Assembly (NCBI GenBank): GCA_020438795.1 | Contig: JAGQTY010000009.1 | Span: 43,368 to 104,525 of the forward strand | DNA from: Actinomycetota bacterium | GTDB taxonomy: Bacteria > Actinomycetota > Actinomycetes > S36-B12 > GCA-2699445 | Direction of reading: 5' to 3' | Length of the DNA stretch: 61,158 bases | Part shown: in pieces, positions 17,752-25,700 of the stretch | How the letters are laid out: every line of letters begins with the position of its first letter | How positions within the stretch are numbered: position 1 is the stretch's first letter | The notes under the pieces: generated by a model | Told to the model about the DNA's origin: nothing | Databases searched by the model: none | Seen by the model: only the letters and a program-made list of their open reading frames with translations | Translations under genes and position numbers: made by a program

Positions 17752-18645
17752 ATGACCGTGGAATTCGTGCGCACACCCGATGACCGATTCGCCGATCTGC
17801 CGGACTTCGGCTATCAGCCCCACTATCTGGAGGACCTGCCGGATTTCGAGGGCCTACGGCTGGCATACATCGATGAAGGGCCCAGGGACGCCCCAGTCGC
17901 CCTGTGCCTGCACGGTGAGCCCAGCTGGAGCTACCTGTACCGCAAGATGATCCCGGTGCTGCTCGAGCACGGCTATCGTGTCGTGGCGCCGGACTGGTTC
18001 GGGTTCGGCCGCAGCGACAAACCTGTCGACGACGATGTCTACACCTGGGACTTCCACCACGACACGATGACGGCATTCGTGGACGCGCTCGGGCTGTCGG
18101 ATGTGACCCTGATCGTGCAGGACTGGGGTGGCCTGCTCGGGCTGACCCTGCCGGTGACCCACCCGGAGCTCATCTCGCGCCTCATCATCATGAACACAGG
18201 GTTCAACGTCGGTGTGGAGCCCACCGAGGGTTTCGTGGCCTGGAGGGACTACGTGGCCAACACGCCGGACCTCGATGTCGCCGAGCTGTTGCAGCGTTCC
18301 GAACCCACACTGTCCGACGTCGAGGCGGCCGCCTACGGTGCTCCGTTCCCAGGTCCCGAATACAAGGCCGGGGTGCGGCGGTTCCCGCAGCTGGTTGCGA
18401 CCTCGCCCGACATGGGCGGAGTGGAGATCTCCAAGCAGGCGGTGGACTTCTGGGCGAACCGGTGGCAGGGGCCGACATTCATGGCGATCGGGAAGGACGA
18501 CCCCGTGCTCGGGGAACCCGTCATGCAGCGCATGCGCGCATTCATCAACGGCTGTCCGGAGCCGTTGATCCTGGATGTCGGTCACTTCGTCCAGGAGGCG
18601 GGCGACCAGGTCGCGACCGCCGCCCTGGCTTCCTGGGCTGAGTGA
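17752..18645 (+). CDS. Haloalkane dehalogenase, HLD-I (DhlA-like)
   Basis: A 297-residue alpha/beta hydrolase that should hydrolyse carbon-halogen bonds to alcohol and halide. It lines up over its full length with Xanthobacter DhlA: nucleophile D124 with halide-binding W125 (VQDWGG), cap-domain W164 (equivalent to W175, in FVAWRD), acid D250 (equivalent to D260, in AIGKDDPVLG) and base H278 (equivalent to H289, in VGHFVQE). The oxyanion motif is HGEPSW. The cap lacks about 11 residues that DhlA has between N148 and the cap Trp. Starts at ATG 17752, not further upstream, because similarity begins at MTVEFVRTPD. The substrate is uncertain. Confidence 0.93.
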   Translation: MTVEFVRTPDDRFADLPDFGYQPHYLEDLPDFEGLRLAYIDEGPRDAPVALCLHGEPSWSYLYRKMIPVLLEHGYRVVAPDWFGFGRSDKPVDDDVYTWDFHHDTMTAFVDALGLSDVTLIVQDWGGLLGLTLPVTHPELISRLIIMNTGFNVGVEPTEGFVAWRDYVANTPDLDVAELLQRSEPTLSDVEAAAYGAPFPGPEYKAGVRRFPQLVATSPDMGGVEISKQAVDFWANRWQGPTFMAIGKDDPVLGEPVMQRMRAFINGCPEPLILDVGHFVQEAGDQVATAALASWAE

Positions 18646-18651
18646 CTCTGC

Positions 18652-20190
18652 TCAGCTCCGGGTGAAGAACACCTTCTGCGCCGCGTTGTCGCCATAGTCG
18701 CTCTTGGCCTGGATGTCGATGTCGCTGTTCACACACGTGCTCAGGTCCACGATCATCGACAGGGTCCGCGTGGCGCTCGGCACTCCGTTGCTGGTGAGAT
18801 CGCGAACCGCGGTAGAGCCCCCGTCTGGGATGGTCATCCCGTCGGAGTCGCCGTTGGTCGCCGCGCAGAATCCCGGGTGGTCATCGGCCAGGTAGATCAG
18901 GCCGCCGATGTCGACGTAGCCGTCGGTGTTGGGCTCTGCACCGATCGCCGGTCGCTGCGGCCGCCAGAACTCCAGCTTCACCTGCTCGCCCGTGCTCACG
19001 CTCACAGGGATGGGGTTCGTCTGCGAACCGGCCTTGTTGCCGGCTGTCCAGTCAACGGTGGTGGTGCTCAGTGTGGCACCCGAACTGTCCAGGATGGAGT
19101 AGGACTTCAATGCCGGCGTGGTGAGGAAGACGAAGTTGAGGACGCCCGGGTAAATCCTGCCACCGGCGCGTTCCACGAACGTGTCCCCGGCACCGGCATC
19201 ACCCGCAGCGAGCGACGGATACGTGCTGGCGAGATGCCACTGGAAGTCCCCCGTCGGCCCCGCCGTGATCGTCATCGGCGTGGCCGGGCAGTAGACCTGT
19301 CCTGTGCACCACAGTTGCGCGCCCGGGCTCACGACCTCGACCGCGAGTCCGGTCTTCGCGTTGACGCTGGCGTCGAGCTGAGCCGATGTCGGAGTAGCGA
19401 CGTTGACATTGATCACGTCACTGAAGTCCGGTGCCGTGGCCTTGTAATTCGAGAACAGCCAGAAGCCTTTGGTCGCCAGGCTGACGCCGACCGCGGCCGT
19501 GGGGTCCTGGTAGTCCACGTTGTCGAGTTTCTCGTTACCGTTGTTGTCCACGTCGAAGGCGTTGGGCAGGCCGTCCTTGTCGGTGTCCAGCGACGGGTCC
19601 TGCGTCGCAGCGGAGCTCACTTCGCTGCCGCCGACGTCCATCAGCACGAAACCGTACTTGCCTGCCCCGACCGGCTTGCCCTTCGTGGCCACCGCGTAGG
19701 CCGAGCCACGCTGGACGTACTTCTTCTTCTTGAGGGTGCTTGCGACCTTGTCGGTGACGGAGGCACGACCGCCCTTCATCGTCAGCGTGCCCGTGTTGAG
19801 CTTCTTGGCCCTGCTCGGATTGGCGTAGCTGTAGGTTCGTGTGGACTTCTTCAGCTTCTTCTTGTTCCCGGCCAGCACCACTGGGCCGTAGTAGTTGCCG
19901 TCGGGCCCGATCACATGCAGCGACGAACCGGGGTCGGTCCTGAGCTTGAAGGCGCCGGACGCCTTCGTCACGGACTTGGTGGTGGCCACACCGTCGGCGT
20001 GCAGCGCGACAACCGTCATGCCCCGGCCCCCAGCGAGCTTTCCCTTGACCACCTGCTGCTTGGCTGCGGCTTCCACGTCTGCGCTCGCGCCCGTCGCTGA
20101 TGCAGCCAGCATGGGCGCGGCGCCCACGACTCCTGCCACCAGCGTCGTTGCGGCTACGGCCGAGGCTGCAACCCTCCCCAAATGTCTCAT
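18652..20190 (-). CDS. Large secreted protein of unknown function
   Basis: A 512-residue exported protein with a signal peptide (RHLGRVAAS, hydrophobic core, cleavage near ASA). GGAGGT lies seven bases before the ATG. The N-terminal ~170 residues have a Gly/Lys-rich beta-type domain, like carboxypeptidase-regulatory-like folds, with a KKKLKK basic patch; a calcium-binding-like stretch, DTDKDGLPNAFDVDNNGN, follows; the remaining ~280 residues are beta-rich and have two Cys pairs. There is no sortase or anchor motif. Cell-surface or matrix role is a guess. It converges with the dehalogenase gene. Confidence 0.72.
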   Translation of the reverse strand: MRHLGRVAASAVAATTLVAGVVGAAPMLAASATGASADVEAAAKQQVVKGKLAGGRGMTVVALHADGVATTKSVTKASGAFKLRTDPGSSLHVIGPDGNYYGPVVLAGNKKKLKKSTRTYSYANPSRAKKLNTGTLTMKGGRASVTDKVASTLKKKKYVQRGSAYAVATKGKPVGAGKYGFVLMDVGGSEVSSAATQDPSLDTDKDGLPNAFDVDNNGNEKLDNVDYQDPTAAVGVSLATKGFWLFSNYKATAPDFSDVINVNVATPTSAQLDASVNAKTGLAVEVVSPGAQLWCTGQVYCPATPMTITAGPTGDFQWHLASTYPSLAAGDAGAGDTFVERAGGRIYPGVLNFVFLTTPALKSYSILDSSGATLSTTTVDWTAGNKAGSQTNPIPVSVSTGEQVKLEFWRPQRPAIGAEPNTDGYVDIGGLIYLADDHPGFCAATNGDSDGMTIPDGGSTAVRDLTSNGVPSATRTLSMIVDLSTCVNSDIDIQAKSDYGDNAAQKVFFTRS

Positions 20191-20280
20191 ACTGTGACCT
20201 CCATCACACAGAGTGATCGAGATCGGAGGCAGGTCGCCAGCGGCGTTGCGACGGACGGGTGGGTCCGATCGGGTGGTGCG

Positions 20281-21297
20281 TCAGCGGCCGAAGGTCTCCA
20301 GGATCGCGAACACGTTCTCGGCCATGCGCTTGCCGCCTACCTTGAACCAGGGGCCGCCGATGAGCAGGGTGTCGCAGTACTGCCCGAAGTCCAGCAGCCG
20401 GTCCTTCACCTCGTCGGGGGTGCCGGCGAAGGCGTATCGCTGCACCGCCTCATCCGGCACAGCGGCGATCATGGCGTCGGCGTCGCGGTTGCTGGCCTTG
20501 AACACGTGGTTCAGGGTCGTCTGCAGCTCGCCGTCGCCCGCCGCCTCGAACACCTGCCGGTAGTTCGGGGTGGAACCGTAGAAGGCGATCTGTGCTTTCG
20601 CGTCCCTGATGGCCTGGTCGCGGTCGTCGCTGATCGAGACGATCACTCCTTGGGCGAGCTGGAAGTCCGAGCGGTCCCGGCCGTTCTCGGCCAGGGTCTC
20701 CTCGATCCGGGGCAGGACGCTGTCGGTCAGGTACTCCCGGCTCACGAAGGGGTGGCCCAGCATCCCGTCGGCGAATGTCGCCGCGGTCTGTGTCATGCGG
20801 GGTCCCACCGCGGCGACGTAGACCCGTGGCAGCTGCCGGTCCTTGGCGCGGCCGAGCCCCATGAGCCCGGGCCGCAGCACATGGTAGAGGTCGCCATCGA
20901 ATGTGACATCCTCGCCGCGCATCATCGCCCAGGCGGCCTGCATGGCCTGCACGTATTCACCCATACGCTTGGCGGGCTGGCTGAACTCCGCAGAGAACCG
21001 CTCCTCCACGATCCGGCGCACCTGGCTGCCGAGCCCGACGATGAAGCGGTCCGAGGTCAGCTCGTTCAGATCCCAGGCGGCCTGCGCGGTGACCACGGGG
21101 GAGCGGGGGAACGCGAGAGTGATGTTGGTGCCGATCTCCACGTCCTCGGTGGCAGTGGCCACGACGGACGCCTGGACCAGCGAGTCCTGATCGGCTTCGG
21201 CCACCCAGACCGAATCGAATCGACGCTTCTCCGCCTCACCCGCCAGCACACCAAGGGTCGCGTATGGTCCACCGATCGTCAGTCCCAGCTTCGCCAT
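20281..21297 (-). CDS. LLM class flavin/F420-dependent oxidoreductase
   Basis: A 338-residue luciferase-like TIM-barrel protein. Typical features are the N-terminal KLGLTIGG strand, FDSVWVAE, the non-prolyl-cis region in IGTNITLAFPRSP, and GLGSQVRRIVEERF followed by RMGEYVQAMQAAW. The pattern fits the F420-dependent group common in Actinomycetes more than FMN-dependent monooxygenases, but the cofactor cannot be proven from sequence. It is divergent from the ClC channel gene and reads toward the secreted-protein gene. Substrate unknown. Confidence 0.85.
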   Translation of the reverse strand: MAKLGLTIGGPYATLGVLAGEAEKRRFDSVWVAEADQDSLVQASVVATATEDVEIGTNITLAFPRSPVVTAQAAWDLNELTSDRFIVGLGSQVRRIVEERFSAEFSQPAKRMGEYVQAMQAAWAMMRGEDVTFDGDLYHVLRPGLMGLGRAKDRQLPRVYVAAVGPRMTQTAATFADGMLGHPFVSREYLTDSVLPRIEETLAENGRDRSDFQLAQGVIVSISDDRDQAIRDAKAQIAFYGSTPNYRQVFEAAGDGELQTTLNHVFKASNRDADAMIAAVPDEAVQRYAFAGTPDEVKDRLLDFGQYCDTLLIGGPWFKVGGKRMAENVFAILETFGR

Positions 21298-21416
21298 CTC
21301 ATCCTCCTGCCCTTCACGCTACCGCACACTATCCCGCGGGATACTTGTCGGGTCCCCAGTGGCTTGTCTCTGCGAGCCGAGGTGTGGTGCTGTTGCGGCT
21401 GTGTCACGATGGGTCC

Positions 21417-22607
21417 GTGGCAGACAAGGACAGTACTGGCCAGGCACAGTCGGCGGAGTCGGATGACGCGAAGGTCGTGCGTCAGGCACCGTTCCTGGTG
21501 CTGGCCTTCACCGCACTCGTGGCACTGGTGATCGGCTACGTGATCTTCAAGTTCATCCAGTGGTACGTGAAAGAACTGTGGACGAACATTCCCGCCGATG
21601 TCTTCGAGAACTCGGTGCCGTGGTGGTATCTGTTCCTGCTGCCACTGCTGGCCGGCGTGATCGTGGCGCTGTTCAGGAAGAAGGAGACGGGGCACAACCC
21701 GCTGGCGGGACTCAGTGCCGCGCCCATCACGCTGCCGTCCTACCCGTTCATCCTGCTCGCCATCCTGTTCACCCTTGTCGGTGGCCTCGTACTAGGCCCT
21801 GAGGTTGCGCTGATGTCGACGGGCTCGACGATCGGCTGGACGGTGGCCCAGGTCGGCGATTACGACGCCAAGCGACCAGTCGTGACCGGTTCCCTCGGCT
21901 CTCTCTGCGCGCTGCTGGTCGACCCCCTTCTCGATGGCAGTTCGAACAATATGAACCTGTCCAGCGGCTACGTGTTCTCCTGGAACGATGTCTGGCTTGG
22001 CATCATCGCAGGGCTGCTGACCGCTGTGGTGGTGGCGCTCACGCAGCTGCTCGCCATCGGATTCACCAAGGTCCGTGGCGGTGACCGTCCCATCATCTGG
22101 GAGGTGGCCCTCGGTGGTCTGATCGTCGGCATCATCGCTTTCGCCTACCAGCAGTTCTCCGAGCAGCCGGTGAATCTGGTCCTCACCAGCGGCGAGACGC
22201 TGATCACCTCGCTGGTGACCGTGGGATCTGCCTCGCTGATCCTCTGGACGGTGGCCACCAAGCTCCTGGCCTACGCGGTCAGCATGGGCATGGGGTTCCG
22301 GGGCGGACCCTACTTCCCGGTCATGTTCGCCGGGGCCGGTATCGGCGCCGTGCTCGGACAGTGGTTCCATGGCCAGCCGCAGGGGACTGCGCTGGCCGGC
22401 ATCGTTGCTGCAGTCATCTTCCTGGCCAAACCGAAGTGGCTGGGTGTCGTCGTGATCGCAGTGATCCTGGGGGTGGTCATGGGTGGCTGGAACATGGTCC
22501 TCGTGGTGGTGGTGGGTGCGGTGATGGGCAAACTCGTGCCCAGACTCGGCAATCGTGATCATCTTGTGCCCGTAGCGCCGGTTGCTTCGCCCAGCTCCGG
22601 AACCTGA
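21417..22607 (+). CDS. ClC-family chloride channel/transporter
   Basis: A 396-residue membrane protein with about ten helices. The ClC filter motifs are degenerate but recognisable: GGLVLGPEVAL stands for the G(K/R)EGP loop, and MGFRGGPYFPVMFAG for the GxFxP loop. The external glutamate is present as E in GPE. The start is GTG 21417, since upstream sequence overlaps the divergent promoter region and carries no family similarity. Chloride or other anion movement across the cytoplasmic membrane is expected; proton coupling is uncertain. Confidence 0.85.
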   Translation: MADKDSTGQAQSAESDDAKVVRQAPFLVLAFTALVALVIGYVIFKFIQWYVKELWTNIPADVFENSVPWWYLFLLPLLAGVIVALFRKKETGHNPLAGLSAAPITLPSYPFILLAILFTLVGGLVLGPEVALMSTGSTIGWTVAQVGDYDAKRPVVTGSLGSLCALLVDPLLDGSSNNMNLSSGYVFSWNDVWLGIIAGLLTAVVVALTQLLAIGFTKVRGGDRPIIWEVALGGLIVGIIAFAYQQFSEQPVNLVLTSGETLITSLVTVGSASLILWTVATKLLAYAVSMGMGFRGGPYFPVMFAGAGIGAVLGQWFHGQPQGTALAGIVAAVIFLAKPKWLGVVVIAVILGVVMGGWNMVLVVVVGAVMGKLVPRLGNRDHLVPVAPVASPSSGT

Positions 22608-22689
22608 GCAGTACGCTGACTGCGAACCTCGCGCTGATCGCTTGGGTCTGGCGGGGACAAGCTGTCACTATGAGGGGGAGGTGATAAGC

Positions 22690-22896
22690 GTGGCCACGAC
22701 AACCGCACAGACCGTGCCGATGCTGACGCCCGACGACCGGTGCGACCGGTGCGGGGCTCAGGCCTACGTCCAGGTCGACCTCGTCAAGGGCGGTGGACTG
22801 CTCTTCTGCGTCCACCACTACGTGGCCCACGCGGCCAAGCTGAGCCCCCTGGCCAAACAGATTCACGACGAGTCTCACCGCCTCACTGACGTCTGA
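22690..22896 (+). CDS. DUF7455 small zinc-ribbon-like protein
   Basis: A 68-residue actinobacterial protein with CDRCGAQAYVQV near the N-terminus and FCVHHYVAHAAKL later, giving a C-x2-C plus C-x2-H metal site. GGGGGAG sits nine bases before GTG 22690; GTG 22681 is a second choice. It is conserved between the principal sigma factor region and the ParE-type topoisomerase gene in many Actinomycetes. Function unknown. Confidence 0.85.
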   Translation: MATTTAQTVPMLTPDDRCDRCGAQAYVQVDLVKGGGLLFCVHHYVAHAAKLSPLAKQIHDESHRLTDV

Positions 22897-22950
22897 CATA
22901 TCGGTTGCCGAGCACGCCGAGCAATGCCGTGAGCAGTCGTGGGTTCGAAT

Positions 22951-22956
22951 TAGAAT
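22951..22956 (+). promoter_or_regulatory. Possible -10 hexamer (TAGAAT) of a leaderless parE transcript
   Basis: TAGAAT ends six bases before GTG 22963 and no ribosome site is visible, so translation from the first transcribed codon is likely. The -35 region has no clear consensus. Confidence 0.45.
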
Positions 22957-22962
22957 GTCGTC

Positions 22963-25089
22963 GTGAGTACATCAGCCTCGGGGCCCAGACAACCCGCCAA
23001 GCGCAGGTCCGCCAAGGGCGCCAACTCGGCAGCGGGTTCCGACTACTCCGCAAAGGCCCTGAAGGTGCTCGAGGGCCTGGACGCGGTGCGCAAGCGCCCG
23101 GGGATGTACATCGGGTCCACCGACGGCCGCGGGCTCATGCACTGCCTGTGGGAGATTCTCGATAACTCCGTCGATGAGGCGCTGGCCGGGTTCTGCCACA
23201 ACATCTCGGTGCATCTGTATCCTGACGGTTCCGTCGAGGTGCGCGACGACGGCCGTGGTATTCCCGTAGACAAGGAACCGCGGACCCGGATGACCGGGGT
23301 CGAGGTCGTGATGACCAAGTTGCACGCCGGCGGCAAGTTCGGAGGTGGCTCGTATGCCGCCTCGGGCGGTCTGCACGGAGTGGGCGCCTCGGTCGTGAAC
23401 GCGCTCTCAGAGCGGCTCGACGTCGAGGTCGACCGGGATCGAAAGGTATATGCCATCTCCTTCCGAAGGGGCGTCCCCGGTGTCTTCGAGGGCGACGGCC
23501 CGGATGCCGAGTTCAGGCGCAAGGCGGGCCTCGAAGTCGTCGGCAAGTGTTCTCCGAAACAGACAGGGACCCGGATCCGCTGGTGGGCCGATCCGAAGAT
23601 CTTCACCGCCGATGCCGGATACGACCTTGAGGCGATCCGGGCCAGGCTGCAGCAGACGACCTTCCTGGTGCCCACGTTGCGCATCGTCCTGATCGACGAG
23701 CGTGGTGAGCAGACCATCGAGGAGTCCTTCGCCCACGAGGGCGGTATCACCGATTATGTGGACCATCTGTCCGTGGGTGAGCCGGTCACCCGGGTGCTGC
23801 GACTGACCGGAGAGGGGTCCTTCACCGAGACCGTGCCCGTGCTCGATGACGACGGCCACATGAACCCGCAGGACGTGACCCGAGAGCTGCATGTCGATAT
23901 CGCGCTGCGCTGGTCCACCGGCTACGACACGACGCTGCGTTCCTTCGTGAACATCATCGCCACCCCGAAGGGCGGCACCCACGTGGCGGGCTTCGAGCGG
24001 GCGCTCGTCAAGACGTTCAATGAGCAGCTCAAGGCGAGCAGGACGTTGAAGTCCTCAGAACCGAACGTCGTGAAGGATGACATTCTCGAGGGCATGACCG
24101 CCGTGGTCACCGTTCGACTGGCTGAACCGCAGTTCGAGGGTCAGACCAAAGAGGTGCTCGGCACACCCGCGGCCCAGAAGATCGTCGCCGGTGTGGTGAA
24201 CCGCGAGCTCCAGTCCTGGATCACCAAGCCACCCCGCGGTGACAAGCAGGTCGTCAAGCTGGCCCTGGAGAAGGTCGCGAATGCGATGCGGGCACGGGTC
24301 CAGGCCAGGCATACCCGCGATCTGCAGCGGCGCAAGAACGCCCTGGAATCCTCGACCCTCCCGGCGAAGCTGGTCGACTGCCGTTCCAAGGAGCTCGACG
24401 ATTCCGAACTGTTCATCGTGGAGGGTGACAGCGCCCTCGGCACAGCCAAGCTGGCACGCAACAGCGCGACCCAGGCGCTGCTGCCGATCCGCGGCAAGAT
24501 CCTCAACGTGCAGAAGGCATCCGTGGCCGACATGCTGAAGAACGCGGAGTGTGCCGCGATCATTCAGGTGATCGGAGCCGGGTCGGGGCGGACGTTCGAT
24601 CTGGATTCCGCCCGCTACGGCAAGATCATCATGATGAGCGACGCCGATGTTGACGGCGCCCATATCCGGTGCCTGTTGCTCACCCTCTTCTACCGGTACA
24701 TGCGCCCACTGGTCGAGAGCGGCCGGGTCTATGCGGCGGTGCCTCCGCTGCACCGGATCCAGACGGTCGCGGCGAAGAACCGTCCGGCCGAGACCATCTA
24801 CACCTACTCCGAGGCGGAGATGCAGGCCACCGTGAAGGACCTTGCCTCACGAGGCATCCGGATCAAGGACCCCATCCAGCGCTACAAGGGTCTGGGCGAG
24901 ATGGATGCCGGTCAGCTCCGGGAGACCACCATGTCGCGAGGCAGCAGACTGTTGCGCAGGGTCCGGGTCTCTGACGCGGCGCTGGCCGAAGAAACCTTCC
25001 ACCTGCTCATGGGCAACGAGGTCGCGCCCCGCAAGAGTTTCCTGGTCGATGAGGGGGAGTCCCTGGACCGGGAGCAGATCGACGTCTGA
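22963..25089 (+). CDS. parE: Type IIA DNA topoisomerase subunit B (ParE/GyrB-like)
   Basis: A 708-residue ATPase subunit of a type II topoisomerase. The GHKL ATP site includes LWEILDNSVDEALAG, DDGRGIPV and GGLHGVGASVVNAL; the TOPRIM domain has EGDSA(LG) and DADVDGAHIRCLLL; the C-terminal RYKGLGEM(DA) box is intact. Its position next to the sigma factor region, away from dnaA/gyrA, indicates the second actinobacterial type (ParE) rather than the replication-origin GyrB. The partner A subunit is not in the window. The start at GTG 22963 may be leaderless. Confidence 0.93.
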   Translation: MSTSASGPRQPAKRRSAKGANSAAGSDYSAKALKVLEGLDAVRKRPGMYIGSTDGRGLMHCLWEILDNSVDEALAGFCHNISVHLYPDGSVEVRDDGRGIPVDKEPRTRMTGVEVVMTKLHAGGKFGGGSYAASGGLHGVGASVVNALSERLDVEVDRDRKVYAISFRRGVPGVFEGDGPDAEFRRKAGLEVVGKCSPKQTGTRIRWWADPKIFTADAGYDLEAIRARLQQTTFLVPTLRIVLIDERGEQTIEESFAHEGGITDYVDHLSVGEPVTRVLRLTGEGSFTETVPVLDDDGHMNPQDVTRELHVDIALRWSTGYDTTLRSFVNIIATPKGGTHVAGFERALVKTFNEQLKASRTLKSSEPNVVKDDILEGMTAVVTVRLAEPQFEGQTKEVLGTPAAQKIVAGVVNRELQSWITKPPRGDKQVVKLALEKVANAMRARVQARHTRDLQRRKNALESSTLPAKLVDCRSKELDDSELFIVEGDSALGTAKLARNSATQALLPIRGKILNVQKASVADMLKNAECAAIIQVIGAGSGRTFDLDSARYGKIIMMSDADVDGAHIRCLLLTLFYRYMRPLVESGRVYAAVPPLHRIQTVAAKNRPAETIYTYSEAEMQATVKDLASRGIRIKDPIQRYKGLGEMDAGQLRETTMSRGSRLLRRVRVSDAALAEETFHLLMGNEVAPRKSFLVDEGESLDREQIDV

Positions 25090-25181
25090 TCCCGGCTCGT
25101 GGGCCATCCGGGCCCGGGAAACCGCGAGTGGTCGCGAACGGCTGTCGTGGTTTAGGCTGGCAGGCAACAGTTGGGAGCATC

Positions 25182-25577
25182 ATGGGCAGAGTCATGTGGC
25201 TGGGGATCGGTGCCGTGGGTGGTGTGCTCGCCTACCGTCGCGGGCAGCGAGCCTGGGACGACGCGCGTGCCAAGGGTCTGGTCAACACCAGTGCCATCGT
25301 CACCTCCATCGCGACCTCGACCGTCCAGCAGTTGCGCCAGGCGATCAATGAGCCGGGCCCGGGCGCTGCCCAGCAGTCCCTGCCGGTGGGGCAGCCCTAC
25401 GTGGCCGACGGCCAGCAGGTTGTGACCCTTCCCGTCGAGTTCTTCCGGCAGGCGGGCATGCCGCTGGCGGCAGCTGCACCGCAGGTCGAGGTCGAGGACG
25501 AGGAGGCCGCCCTGCGACGCCAGCGCTCGGCCCGCAAGTCCCGGCAGCGCCGCCTGCTGCAGCGCTCCTCCGCCTGA
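25182..25577 (+). CDS. DUF6167-like protein upstream of alaS
   Basis: A 131-residue protein with a short hydrophobic N-terminus (MWLGIGAVGGVLAYRRG) and an otherwise polar, basic-ended sequence (RKSRQRRLLQR). Small proteins of this layout lie upstream of alaS in many Actinomycetes (DUF6167), which is the main support for calling it. The start is ATG 25182. The middle contains Pro/Gly/Gln-rich linker sequence. Function unknown; membrane association is likely. Confidence 0.65.
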   Translation: MGRVMWLGIGAVGGVLAYRRGQRAWDDARAKGLVNTSAIVTSIATSTVQQLRQAINEPGPGAAQQSLPVGQPYVADGQQVVTLPVEFFRQAGMPLAAAAPQVEVEDEEAALRRQRSARKSRQRRLLQRSSA

Positions 25578-25700
25578 CTGCGCAGGGTCTGCGCACCGGC
25601 GCTCCCCGGTCGGTGGGGGCAGCCGCGTCAACTACCATGAGGTCTGTGGGCCGCCTGTTGCTGTCCGGCGGCCGGTGGGCAGTGCATTGAAGGGACCGAC

